In this document: positions 46,665 through 58,008 of the stretch, piece by piece
How positions within the stretch are numbered: the stretch's first letter is position 1
How the letters are laid out: the number at the start of each line of letters is the position of its first letter
Assembly (NCBI GenBank): GCA_023362775.1
Contig: JALMGJ010000019.1
Span: forward strand, 5,130,001-5,194,000
Length of the DNA stretch: 64,000 bases
Direction: 5' to 3'
Source: Charina bottae
Lineage: Eukaryota > Chordata > Lepidosauria > Squamata > Charinaidae
Notes under the pieces: model-generated
The model's input: only the letters and a program-made list of their open reading frames with translations
Database searches by the model: none
What the model was told of the DNA's origin: nothing
Translations under genes and position numbers: made by a program

Positions 46665-46844
46665 CCATATACTGAAATCACAAAACACTCTGAGCTGGAG
46701 AAATGTGCTACAATTGCCATTTTGGCCACAACAAACTTCAGAAAATTTTCTATGCTTGTTGGAGGAGTTCCTTTCTGCCTACCCATGATCAAGTGTGATC
46801 ATCTTTAATAAACAATCAAAAAGAGGACAGAATTATTTGGTTGT
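45748..46844. other. no recognisable gene; (GT)n at 46637-46663
   Basis: AT-rich and unassigned, apart from the GT microsatellite. Confidence 0.45.
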
Positions 46845-47300
46845 TTATTTTAGAAATGTAGAAGGCTGCCCAAATCTACAAAGACTCTGGGTGGTGTACA
46901 AAAAAGTCAATCATACAATACAATTAAACAAATGATGACATAAGCAAGCAATCTTTAATGACAATCGAACACACAGGACCCAACAGTCACTCTAACCAAG
47001 ACCTCTTTTGAACATGGCAAGGGTGCAGGCAGATATAGGGGGAGGAATGGTGATCAAGAGGGCAGGTGCTTCAACAGAGAAGGCACACATTTTAGAGCCA
47101 TTAGGTGACACTGCTTAATGGATGGAATCATTGAGTTATCAGTTAGCTTTGGTTTCATAACCTGAAATTTAGGAGTGGAGCTAAGTTCTCATGGTAAGTG
47201 GGTCCTGGACAGTAGGGATGGCTAAAAGTGGGGTCTTTATTGCCAAAGGAGTAGGGCTGATTCTTCTAAGTCCTGGTGGCCAAGGTACAAAGTCAGTGGC
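46845..47300 (-). mobile_element. CR1/L2-type LINE 3' remnant, old
   Basis: 'ggctgcccaaat' and 'actctgggtggtgtaca' mark the 3' UTR end on the minus strand. 'ttcaacagagaaggcac' near 47070-47087 matches the widespread '...cagagaaggcc' block near the ORF2 end of these LINEs. Heavily diverged. Confidence 0.5.
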
Positions 47301-47485
47301 AAGAACTCTGGTTGACTAAATTTTCTTGAAAACATATAGATGAGGAAGGCTGCAAATGAGTCCTGCGGAAAACTGATAGCCAGTCATTTCAAATATTTTG
47401 AATATTTTGATTTGAGGAACTAAAACCTCACAATAGTTTAGAATGCTTAGACTCAAGAGGCGGCAACCTCTTGGAGACCTTGGCT
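47301..47485. other. no recognisable gene
   Basis: Short unassigned interval. It contains a small hairpin agaggcggcaacctctt near 47456. Confidence 0.4.
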
Positions 47486-47550
47486 GACTCTCTGAAGCTA
47501 ACTGAGTCCATTATGATTAGTACTTGGATGGTATTCCCAGGCTGGCAAGA
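47486..47550 (+). repeat. 5S rRNA-derived fragment
   Basis: 'actctctgaagctaactgag' then 'attagtacttggatggtatt' and 'cccaggc' follow 5S rRNA from the A box through the C box. 'ttagtacttggatgg' is identical to the common vertebrate 5S sequence. The rest is diverged. Confidence 0.6.
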
Positions 47551-47799
47551 CTGGCAAGTGGAAAAACCATCTTGAAAGAAGGCAGCTGCAAATCAATGCT
47601 GGAAAAAAAGTCAAGTGAATGCAATCACCAGGAGTCTATGTCAACTGAGGATACCTTTATCATTTACATTGTTTACAGGTGCTTTTTCTGCTAAACGGAT
47701 GCATTTTATTAAGTGTTGTGCAATGGGCATTATATGGATTTGCAATGTGAAAACAATATATACAATTCAAAGGCAAGGGTGCTTTTTGTTTTGTTTTTT

Positions 47800-48022
47800 G
47801 GTGCCTTTGGGTCAGTGTTGACTCCTGGCAACTGCCTGGACAAGTCCCTGCAGTTTTCTTGGCAAGATTTTTGGAAGTGGTTTGCTTGCCTTTTTCTTTC
47901 TGGGGCTGAGAGTGAGTGACTGGTCCAAGGTCACCCAGCTGGCTTGGTACCTAAGACAGGACTAGAACTCAGTCTTCCAGTTTCTAGCCTGGTTTCTTAC
48001 CCACTACACCAAACTGCCTCTC
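47800..48022 (-). mobile_element. tRNA-derived SINE (second family), near full length
   Basis: Minus-strand order: 'gtgtagtgggtaagaaacc' head, B-box-like 'gagttctagtcc', 'ccagctgggtgacc', 'ctctcagcccc', 'gccaagaaaactgcaggg', 'acttgtccaggcag', 'ccaggagtcaacactgac' and 'caaaggcacc'. It shows the complete body and 3' end of the family. Confidence 0.85.
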
Positions 48023-48159
48023 AATGGCAGATATAAGAAGCTGGAAATACTGGTAAGAGAAAAACATCTGGAATGCTTCCATATGTCCCTAAATTAAAAC
48101 ATGCCTAAATTAAAACATAGTAGTCTTCACTGTCAGAAAGAATGGGGTATATGAGTCAC

Positions 48160-48208
48160 TTGGTTGAGATGGGCGGCTATAGAAATTAAAATAAATAAAT
48201 AAATAAAT
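48160..48208 (+). mobile_element. CR1/L2-type LINE 3' tail
   Basis: 'gagatgggcggctatagaaat' type ending followed by four AAAT units. Confidence 0.6.
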
Positions 48209-48749
48209 GGCATGCATTTGTCTTGTTACTCTGTTCGTTTCCATTGTTCTGTTTCCATTCGTTTGTTCCATTATTTATTCATTATGCTTGCACTTGTTTC
48301 ACTATGCATTCATTTGAGTTCATCTGTTTGGTAAAACTGTTTTTGTTTCTTGTCATGCACTAAAAATCATTCTCTTTGGAAGCTGTTGGAGATGTGCAAA
48401 ATTCACTATTTTGAGACTGAACTGCATCTGGCACACCATGAATCACTGCCTATTCCAGTAAATTACTGGATCTCCCAGGATTGACCAGATTGGTGTAGTC
48501 TGGGGGAGGGGGAAAAAGGACTGTTTTGGTGTTCCCTGAAACATTAAGTTTTGCATCCATCTTGACACTAGAATTCTCTTTCCTAGGCTGCCTTAGACAT
48601 AATTCTGAGGGCATTCTATGAAAACAATCTATTCTCTCCTGACCACACCATAAGCATTTGGCTTGAAGGAACTGTAGCTCCTAAAAGCAATCTCCAAACA
48701 TAGTTCCTGTAATATCATCACAAATCATCATCATCATACAATTAAAAAA
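48209..48749. other. no recognisable gene
   Basis: Starts with ttcattt/gttccatt-rich low-complexity sequence (48225-48330). Otherwise unassigned. Confidence 0.4.
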
Positions 48750-48825
48750 ATATCTAAAAATATACCCCATTGGGGGAGATGGGCTGTCATATTAATTTGA
48801 ACAATAAATAAATAAATGAAACTCC
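48750..48825 (+). mobile_element. CR1/L2-type LINE 3' tail
   Basis: 'ccattgggggagatgggctg' followed by aataaataaataaatg. Confidence 0.6.
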
Positions 48826-51163
48826 CCAAAGAGCTGACATTATTTTTACTATAAATGAATATGATATTGAATGGACTTCACTGGGATTCATTTTTCCTTT
48901 TTTGCAAAATTAATTCGCATCCCTTATGTGAACTCTATTATGAGATGACCTCAAAAAAGCTTCTGCTAGCAGAAAAAATAGTGATATATGGAAACCAAGA
49001 CCTGTTTGCATGTTCTTTCTTTTCCTGTCTCTTCACCTCAATTATTTTCCCTTGAATTAGAGAAATGTAAAATGGGGTGGTTTAGTAAGCAATATTGAAA
49101 GTCTTCGTGTCTTACCATATCAACACATTCCGAAAACTTTTTCAAGGTAATGTGAAGGAAATATGAGCAGAGAACTCTGAAACAACTCAAAATAATAAAA
49201 AAAATAAAAGTGAAGAAGTAGATGTTTAAAATGTTTAATGTTACTTATTGATTTTGTCAACAAAAAAAACCAATACAGTAGAAGTATACAGACTTTGTCA
49301 TTTGCTAATACAATCTTAATACAATAGGGAGATTAAAACCTCTACTGTATCATAGCTTTCACACCTGAGAATGTTTACTGAAAGTGGACAGATCACTAGT
49401 TCCATTTTATTTTAAATAAGGTATGTGTGATTTAATACAAAAGGGAGAAATGCATAACCATTAAACCAGAATGATATGATAAACCAAATATTAAGCGTTT
49501 TCACAACTATATGCTTTGACTCCTCATTGGAATCAGTAGGAAGAAAATGCTTATCTTCAATAAAATTGAAGCATAGTCTTTAACACTGAATTTTGTGTAT
49601 TAGGAAAGGCATATTGTAAAGTCAAGTGATTGTTTAAGTGGAGAGTGTATAAATGAATGCAACATAATCTTTTCATATAAATATAACAGATATAAAGCAC
49701 CTATTTGAATAGGGAAATTTACAGTTTACAGCTTACGGGTCAAGCAGAAAGTTTAAAACAAACAAAGCAAACTTTAAAAAACTTAAATATTTTAGAACAA
49801 ATAGAATTCCCCTGCTTCTCTTATGTTGATGTTGATGTTTTTCCTCACTAGAGAAAGGGAGTTTTAGCAAAACATAGTCCCTCCTCTATCAAAATAATGG
49901 CTTGTTAAAATGGTGACATGCTGTCCAAGATGGCTATCAAAACGCATTGTCATTAGTCAAGGATGGAAAATTTTCTAGGGACTGACTGGCTGATCATACA
50001 AGCCAGTGTATTATCTTCTCTCCCTCCCTCTTAGGATAAAGGCATCTCCCCACGATCCTACCAGTGACTGACCAAATCTGACTTGGTCACATGAACACTT
50101 CAGCAAAAAAAAAGGGGAAAGAAATCAACTTTATACTCTGTGGTTCGATATTGGCTTACGGAAGAAATACTGGCTGTTTTCCAAAATGCTGAAGGCTTGG
50201 CATGAGAATGTTTCAGTCTTGACCCAGGACTGTGATAAGACTACTGTTGGGTGATCACAGGACAATACGGAGGCATTTAGGTGCTGGTGTAAAGGCAAAT
50301 GAGGAAAGGGGAAGAGAAAACAGCTTCTCTCCATCCTACCGCAGAACACTAGCCTGGATCTCATGAGGGAGACAATAGAATGGAGCTGGGGGAAGTTCTC
50401 CCAGGGCCTCTGGACCATCTTTCTTGAGCATTAGGAAACCTTGCGGAAGGAAAAAAGGATCATGAAAATCAAGCTGTGGCAACCCTCTGATGTGGGAGAA
50501 GAAAAAGGAAGGTGCTTTTTCCCAATTTTGGGAACTCTCCTTTCCCTCTTATCTGCATGGCTTAGCCCAACCCATATGTCTTTTCTCTCTCTCTCTCGTG
50601 GGAAGGTGGAGTCAACTTCCATTCTGCATCTTTTATCTGGTTCCAAGCCTTCTTCTTTAATGTTTGATTGTTTAACACCTTGTCTACAAATGCATGTGTA
50701 TGTGCATGCACACATACACAATGATAACCTATTCAGTTTAAGAGGGACTAGATACGTAAAGGGCTTGCCCATACCATACAGACTCCCTTTTAATTAAACA
50801 GAAATCCTTTCCTTTTGAAAGGTACTTTCAATGGGGAAATACTTTTTTTTTAATTCCACCCCAATGATCTTCCTAACATTATAAATAAGCCAAGACTTAA
50901 TAATAACATGTTTTAAAATACATATATTATAGCAGACCACTTTGTGATATTTCAGCTTCCTGGCCAGACAATTTATGTTTTAACTGCCACAATTCCTCTT
51001 ATTCTCTCTTTTCATGCAATGATTCAGCAAACAGAGAGGCCCAATCCATACTTTTCCATCCACAATTATAAATGCTGAGTTTTCTTCTGATTTCAAAGAA
51101 TCAGTTCTGAGGTATAGATACCATGTTCTTTGTTGACCTAGCAAATGCTTGGAGCTTTCTTTT
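48826..51163. other. no recognisable gene
   Basis: AT-rich to about 49950, more balanced after. Overlapping 95-118-codon frames on both strands at 50131-50797 have no motif and probably exist by chance. Confidence 0.4.
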
Positions 51164-51165
51164 AA

Positions 51166-51219
<54 letters not shown>

Positions 51220-51220
51220 T
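51164..51220. repeat. (AAT)n microsatellite
   Basis: About eighteen uninterrupted AAT units. Confidence 0.97.
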
Positions 51221-52792
51221 TGCCTACATAGCGTACTTAATTTCTTACTCAAGCATTTTGATATTACCACCATCCTCCAATTCTTCCAATAAATTAAGAG
51301 ACATTTATTTTACTAATTAAATCTCTAATGAAATTCTCTGTCAGTGTTGCAGTCTTCTCAGGCAGATCGAAGGGGGAGATCAAGCTTGTTCTCCAATTTA
51401 TGGTCCTATGTAGGATGGAAGGTGATTCTGTATGGTGATCCTGTCCATCCACAGCTGACCCTTTTCTTGGACAAAACCTTTCTCACATCCCTTCATTTCT
51501 CTTAAATCAGATCCTTACTCTTCTGAAAAATACCACCGTCACAATAGTCAATGGTTAATACCTCATTTGCACATATCATTTTTTTTCCTTAAAAAAAATA
51601 AGAATGATTCAGAAGTCTTTTGGAAAAATAAGAAGCTCTTGCTTTAAATGTGTTTTCAGTTTTGCAGTGACCCCCGCCTCTTGGGAATCGATTTCATAAA
51701 TGACACTGTTGATCAGAGGTCACGTCTTTTTATGATCCAACATGGGCTAAGAGTTGGAAATTCATTCATGAGTATTTCACTTACGAGCACATACATTCAT
51801 TTTACACGATTCCTCAATGTGGCCAGGGGACTGCGTGTTCTGCACTGTTTCCACCTATAAAAAAATACAAAAATATATGTCTGCTTACCGGGATGTGAGC
51901 AGGGTTTGACTAACCTATACCTACCACAAAATTTTATTCTTTTTTTTAAGGAGAGATTCACTTCTCTGCACCCTTAAATCCAATAACCCTCCATTAGATT
52001 TGATTGTACACAGACATAATATTGCAGGGAACTCAGTTCAAGAATGACAACTTAAAACAGAACAGGTTTATTTAGTTAGTAATGTACTGAATTTCACCTC
52101 CTTTTCCTGGGATGCTTTGTATGGGCCGTATGTGTGTTTTTGTATTTTATTTAGTCCTGAAAAATGTAGATTTATTGTCCTGAAAGGGAAAAAAAGAAGT
52201 TGCATTTAATTACTAATTTATTAGGTGTCTAAGCAAGTGAAATTTAATATGAGAATAAAGAGGCCATATGAAATGCATTGCAGAGTGAATTCACTGTTAA
52301 GCATAAATAATTTTTATCTGGTGCTAAAAATGTAACTGCTCTGCCTCTTCCCTGTAACATCCAGAAAATCAAAAGAAATGATGTAGCAGTAAACTTGTTA
52401 TACAACTTTTCTTCACATGAACCTTGACAGCAGTAGTCCATGTGCAGATAGAAAAAACCACCATCAAGTGACATTTCCTAGATGTTAGTGGGAGAGATGG
52501 AGAACAGACAGAATGGAAATTTTGCCTGCAGGGCTAAATATCTATTTTCCATCAAGTCTACTACTGCACTGAAACTTTCTGTGAAGTTTTGTTTCAACGG
52601 GGGTACATTTCCTAAGGCAGAGTGTCTTGCAAATGACCAGAATTTGCACATTTATCTAAGATGTCCTTCAAAATTCCTGTATTCTATCTCCGTTTTGAAA
52701 AGCTGCTCTTGCTCTGCATTTTCATGAGTTAGCTACAGTTTTAGAGGGCAGAAAAGCAAGCCAGAAAAAGAAAAAAACAGAAACTAAAAAAA
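51221..52792. other. no recognisable gene
   Basis: AT-rich. Frames of 70-81 codons without motifs. Confidence 0.4.
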
Positions 52793-53090
52793 AAAAATAG
52801 CCAATTTGGTGTAATGGTTAAAGGCACCAGGCGAACTAGGAGATTGTGAGTTCTAGTCCTGCCTTAGGCATGAATTCCAGCTGGGTGACTTTGGGCCAGT
52901 CAGAAGGAGTCTGGAAGCAGCTTCTCTGACTAAGAAATGTTGTTAAAAGGCATAAGCTGTTGCAAGTTCATTTGGGTCAGTCACTCCCTCTCTCAGCTCT
53001 AGGAAGAAGGCAATGGCAAACTAAAGAAAACTGCATGGAGTTGTCCAGGCAACCATCAGGGGTCAAGACTGGCCCAAAGGCACCATAAAA
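52793..53090 (+). mobile_element. tRNA-derived SINE (second family), interrupted by a nested insertion
   Basis: Head 'tttggtgtaatggttaa', B-box-like 'gagttctagtcc', 'ccagctgggtgac' and 'tttgggccagtca' precede the insert at 52903-52970. The body then resumes with 'tcactccctctctcagc', 'gaaggcaatggcaaac', 'gaaaactgcatgg', 'ttgtccaggcaacc' and 'caaaggcacc', ending in an AAAT tail. Confidence 0.85.
52903..52970 (-). mobile_element. nested 68-bp retroposon fragment, 13-bp TSD
   Basis: Matches the family at 14385-14495 from 'gagtctggaagcagc' to 'aaaaggcataagctg' and stops before the hammerhead-like box. It is bounded by tttgggccagtca (52890-52902) and tttgggtcagtca (52971-52983), a 13-bp duplication with one later change. 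It inserted after the SINE was in place. Confidence 0.75.
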
Positions 53091-53316
53091 AATAAATAAA
53101 CAAAGCAACAAATGAATAAATCTTTCCCATCCACTAACACCTCTTGAGAAGTCACATCACCAGCTAATAACCAACAATTTTCTTCCTTCCTTAATTGCTA
53201 AGATTTATAACTTGCCTTTCCTCCAGGAACTCAACTACCCGCTCCTCCATTTTGATTTTTTTTTTTTTGCTTTTCTCTACAAAGGTTAGAGAAAAAAAAG
53301 GTTAAAGGGTAGGTTG

Positions 53317-53505
53317 GTAAGGTAAGGTAAGGTTTCCCATTCCAGTCATATCCGGCTCTAGGGGGCGGCGCTCATCTCCGATTCTCAGCCGAGGGAGCCA
53401 GCGTTGTCCATAGATGCTTCCGTGGTCATGTGGCCAGCATGACTGAATGCCGAGGCACACAGAACACTGTTACCTTCCCACCGGAGTGGTACCACAGAGT
53501 GGCAA
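53317..53505 (-). mobile_element. Sauria-type SINE, older subfamily, 5'-truncated
   Basis: Minus-strand copy with the (acctt)n-type tail. It has an extra block (tgcctcggcattcagtcatg) that the other copies replace with a short gcgcgtcatg. This matches the longer, commonly described Sauria SINE form. A 9-bp direct repeat, ggtaggttg, at 53308-53316 and 53506-53514 is the probable TSD. The tRNA head is missing. Confidence 0.85.
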
Positions 53506-53514
53506 GGTAGGTTG

Positions 53515-54159
53515 AGCTGAGGGTAAGTGGTTTCCATGGGTAAGACTGGTCTTGAATCTCATTTCCCTGGTCCTAATTTATGGCTTGAGTCACTTGGCTT
53601 CCTGTTCCAAATTAAGCCATAATTTATTACTGATTCAAGTGACATATCAAGCAAAACTAACTTATGCTTTGGCACAACTCAAACACTGCACTAAATCGGA
53701 GTTTGAACTGTGCCAAACATAACTTAAGTTTTTGCTTGATATTTAGCATGTTTGTATGAAGCCAGCCCATGGGCTATATTACCTTTTTCTGTTTATGCAT
53801 TCATTTATCAGACATGCTACCTTTCTGTCTTTCTGATACTTAACATTACTTAAAGTAATTACAAGTACCAACTGCAAAACTAAAAGGAAAAAAGTACAAT
53901 TAAAATCAAGAGGGTTTTTTTTTAAGTAAGAGATGGATTTTCCCCACATTTCTAAAAAAAAAATGGGAGCATACCTCCTTGGGGAGTGCATTCTGTACCC
54001 CAAGATAACACAGCAAAAGGCATTTTCCTTTATACCATATAAATGAGCTTCTGGAAGAGGGAGGGAGGGAGGAATGATGTGCCACCTATTCAGTGTCAAC
54101 TCTTAGCAAACATATAGACTTTCTCAAGACCAAGAGAGGTGGACTTCAAAAAAAGCTTC
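53515..54159. other. no recognisable gene
   Basis: AT-rich. The 106-codon minus-strand frame at 53779-54099 has no motif. Confidence 0.4.
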
Positions 54160-55240
54160 TCCTGCTGATCTAAGGTTCATAGTGAGAGAGGCAAATAGTT
54201 AGGAATATAAGTAGTTAGGGCTTTAAAGTCAACACAAAAGCCTTAAGTTGTACCAGTAGGCAATTGCTATCCCATTTATCTTTTACTACCAGAAATCATA
54301 CGCTCTCCATACCATACATGGGTCAGCAGTCTAACCACCATGTTTTCCACCAGCTGTAATTCCTGGAAAATTGTCAGTGGTAGTCTAGTGTAAAACATGT
54401 TGCAGTAGACAAGATAGAATGTGTTCAAATGGTGAATAACTGACGGCTAAGTCTGACCAGCTCAGTAGGGATCACAGCTGGAGCAATAGTGGTAAATATG
54501 CAAACATACTCCATGCCACAACTGTCACTTACAAATCTAAGAACTCCAAACTGCAAAACTGTTCTTTCTGAGGGAATGTAACCCCAATCCAACCAGGTTT
54601 CAATTCCAGCTTTCTCCTTACCAAAACCAACTCTATCTTACCTGGATTCAATTTTAGCATGTTCTCCCTTATCATGATTATGGGAGGGAGCAATAGAGTT
54701 GGGTGCCATCAGCATGCTGGTAGCATCTCTTCTAGAGTTCCAAATGCCGTTCTCCTCATTTACATAGTGTTAAACTTTGTAGGAGACAACACAAAACTTT
54801 GTGGGACACTACAAGTCAATGACCTACATGTTGAACTGCAAACTTCCAGTCCCACCTTCTACGTACATCCCAACATGAAGGACCAGAATCACTGGAAAGC
54901 AATGTACCCAAGACCAAACAGCACCAGATGGCTTAGAAAGATACCATGGTCAATGGCATCCCAAAAGTCTTTGAGAGGTCCAAGAAGACTAGCAGAGTAA
55001 CACTACCTCCATCTACCGTAGTTTCTGGCATAGATCATCCACCAAGGGAACCATACCATTCTCTGTACCATATTCCAGATGGATCCCTGATTGAAATTAG
55101 TCTAGATAATAAGCTCCATCCATATTCATCTGGAGCTGAGAGACTACCACCTTCTCTGTTGCCTTACTCAGAAATTGAAGATCAGAGACCGGCAAAAATT
55201 ACATCAATGACGGCTGTTTGTAATATACTTGCTATACAGT
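54160..55240 (-). mobile_element. CR1/L2-superfamily LINE reverse-transcriptase remnant, old
   Basis: Read on the minus strand from 55240 leftward it follows the order of L2/CR1 RT. The LDLS.AFDTIDH-type block falls at about 54985-54945 and the YADDTQL box appears, altered to a HADGTQL-like sequence, near 54720-54695. Later RT and 3' sequence follow to about 54160. Multiple frames are needed. Short plus-strand frames (54659-55242) are shadows. Confidence 0.65.
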
Positions 55241-55261
55241 AAGAAATGCATATTCCAAATA

Positions 55262-55719
55262 CCAATCAATGAGACTGGGAAACTGTGAGCATCTTAAACC
55301 AAGCCAAGTCCAAAAACGCTAGAGAATTCCTGGAAGCTTGGCACTCAGACAAAGCAGCCATCAACAGACACATAGAGGTAAACAACATTTACATACCATT
55401 CATAAGAGACAATAGAAAAGCCAGAAGACCAGAACACCTCCTTGCCAGCAACCATCACCCAGATATGCAAAGATTAACACCAAGATTAGCACCAGAGGAA
55501 CAATCAAACAGCACAATATACCCTAATCAAGGAACTATTAACTCAGTCAATCAACCACTTAGCAAACAACAGCCCAATCAAGGAACTACTAAGGAGAGAA
55601 CAACACCGCCACAAACACAAGCAGGACAAGCCATGGTATATAAACAGAGAGCAAGTCCCACTCCCTTGAATGAAACTCTGCAAGAAAACAACAAGGCTCA
55701 GAGAGCACCAAGGACTCCA
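55262..55719 (+). mobile_element. Penelope-like retroposon 3' part, 13-bp TSD, ribozyme box deleted
   Basis: Flanked by catattccaaata at 55249-55261 and 55720-55732, a perfect 13-bp duplication. The open frame (55285-55809) begins with SKNAREFLEAWHSDKAAINRHIEV, the kind of C-terminal segment I associate with Penelope-like GIY-YIG proteins, then runs through a Gln/Asn/Pro-rich region. Compared with the copy at 58009 it lacks about 25-30 bases between 'ccctt' and 'aatgaaac' that hold the hammerhead-like box and half the stem. A tatataaa motif precedes this point. The frame's final codons lie outside the element. Confidence 0.7.
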
Positions 55720-55732
55720 CATATTCCAAATA

Positions 55733-56694
55733 GGCACAGTGGAAACAGTAAGGTAAGCTGTCTTCACTACATCCGCTGCTTGGTGCAGAATGGCACAGTG
55801 GCCTTATAAAAGGCCCAATTCTCTTTCACACCAATTCATCCTGATGATTTTTCAATTTCCACTACATCTGTCTACCAATCTGCACCAGTTTCTGCCCCCT
55901 GATGAATCAAGGTGCCATTTCAGCAGTGTTGGAGGAAAGAGGTGCTTAGTCTACCAACTACCCAGATGGTTCCACAGATTGGCCAGAGATTCAAAAGTAG
56001 GGCCAACAAAAGAGGCAGAAAATTGAAAAATCCCCAAGTACATTCAGAAAACCATCCAGGTCCATCAAGTCCCTAAGTCAGAAGATAACAGTGATGGAGA
56101 GGTAAAAGTGGGGTAAAAATATCACACAACTATACTGTTCAAGGGACCCAGTATTGCTTGTAGCTCTAATGTACAGAACTGCCTAATGTGTGAAATTATT
56201 TTGTGACACTTGGGCTCTATGACAAGAAGAAACTTTCCACTTAAACTTCAGTAATAAAACATTTTATGATACATTGGAATAAAAACAATATAGAGGGGTA
56301 TGCATTGCTACGAAATATGGAGCATTTTAATGAGTGTAGATGCTACAAGAATTTTGAACAGATGATAAAAAGATCAGACATTTGCTAAAGCCCTCAAACT
56401 AACATAGGACCCAAAGTTCTAGCTGTGCCACTACTCTCATTTTGCACAAAGAACTGGAGTTTCAGCAGAGGAGAGGAATCTTTGTTTGTACAGCCCTCTG
56501 CTTCTCAAGGTAAAGGGGACTAATGTAGAGCCTCCGGTGACCCCAACAAATAAGTTCTTAAGGTGAGAACAGCTCTAAGCAAACTGATGTGAAGTGAGCA
56601 ATTAACTTCATGAAGGATTCATTCCGGAGATACAGAAAAGACACCATAAATATTGTTGATTAGTAAAGGGTTATTGCAACAGGGGGTTATTGCA
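55733..56694. other. no recognisable gene
   Basis: Unassigned. Short frames without motifs. Confidence 0.4.
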
Positions 56695-56800
56695 CCTGGC
56701 TGAGATTAGCTCGGAAACTAAGCATGGTTGGGTCTGTCTGGTTCTGGATGGGAGATAATCAGGGAATCCTAGGGCTGTAGGCTAGACTGGGAAGTCCAAA
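56695..56800 (+). repeat. 5S rRNA-derived retroposon with 3' junction
   Basis: 'gagattagctcggaaacta', 'agcatggttgggtctg' (A-box region), 'ctggatgggaga' (C-box region), 'cagggaatcctagggctgt' and 'aggctagactgggaag' match 5S rRNA up to its 3' end and then the extra block seen at 2086-2104. Base changes inside the promoter make it non-functional as a 5S gene. Confidence 0.75.
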
Positions 56801-56884
56801 AGACATCCCAGAATACATTAGTGGAAAACTGCTTCCATAAAGTTCCCAAGAATATCCAGTTACATGAATATGATGCAAGTTTGT

Positions 56885-57290
56885 CTTCAGTGAGACTTGA
56901 TTTATTAGATTTATTAGATTTATATGGCCCCCAACTCACTCACAGTGACTCCAGGTGGCTTACAAAAATAAAACCCCAGATACAAAACCCACTACATCCC
57001 CACCCTACTGGCAGCAACAATACATTCAAACAAACCATTTAATGGGCTCTGCATCAACCTGGGATCCTCAGGTCCACTGGAAAAACCATGTCTTCAGGGC
57101 CTTTTGGAAGAGTATTAAGGTGGGGGCCAATCTTAACTCTGCAGGGATGATGTTCCACAGGGAGGGAGCCACCATGGAGAAGGCCCTTTTTCTCAGTCCC
57201 ACTAGGACCTCCTTAATGGGGGGGGGGGACCCGTAACATACCCCACCACCCCAATCTAGTGGGTCAGATAGATGTAACTTTACTTAGTTA
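56885..57290 (-). mobile_element. CR1/L2-type LINE 3' region
   Basis: At the left, 'tttatatggcccccaactc' and 'gactccaggtggcttacaaa' are the 3' UTR end on the minus strand. 'ttcagggccttttggaagag', 'ttccacagggagggagcc' and 'gagaaggccctttttctc' mark the last part of ORF2. A G-run at 57218-57229 breaks it. It is a different and older subfamily than the copy at 40782. Confidence 0.7.
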
Positions 57291-57997
57291 AAAGAGTAGA
57301 TGCTACTATCTAGGTAACGTTCAGCCTCAGTTTCAGCTTCCCCTCCACCCTCATCCTTCCTACATGTCAGCTCTCAGCTTGTCCCATCTTCTCCAACTAA
57401 GCTCTGTCCCCAAGGTACAACCCACAAGGTGATGGGTCCCATTTTCATGAATTAACCTAATTAAAGCAGCATGGTGGGGTGTGATTGCTTGCCATCATCA
57501 TTTTGGGGTTAAAAGTAGGAACTCAACCCCTCCACCCAGCCATTGAGGTGAGCCTCTTCCCCATTCTAGTTCTATAACTTCTGCCCTCTTTGCACTCCCA
57601 CGTTTATTTCCCCATCCTTGAGTAACCAGACTTTGATATTTTAAGTTCATCCAATTGAGAAGTATTAATACAGTATTTCAGGCAGCTCCCCCCAAGCCTT
57701 AGACAACAGTTGAGTTTCATTACAGAATTTCCAAATGTTTATTCTACTGTTTGGAATCCTTGTTTGGAACAAATTGTTCCAATTCCCAAGTTATCTACAA
57801 TCATATCCTTAGTCTGTAAAATATCCACATAGTTTCTAAGTATCCAAAGAGGAAAACAAAACAAATTGGCATGCAGGACCTAAAACTAAGGTAGGGTGTT
57901 ATACCAGCTTACCTGCTTAGCCTCATACCTTTGGCTACAACTGAAGCTAGATGAGGGTGAATAATTCTCTGTTAAGATATCTCTCTCACCTTGATGC
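57291..57997. other. no recognisable gene
   Basis: Unassigned, ending at the left TSD of the next Penelope-like copy. Confidence 0.4.
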
Positions 57998-58008
57998 TAT
58001 TCTCAAAT

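Noticed and set aside
56695..56800. Possible functional 5S rRNA gene
   Set aside because: Several changes in the internal promoter, 5' part missing, and a family-type junction at the 3' end.
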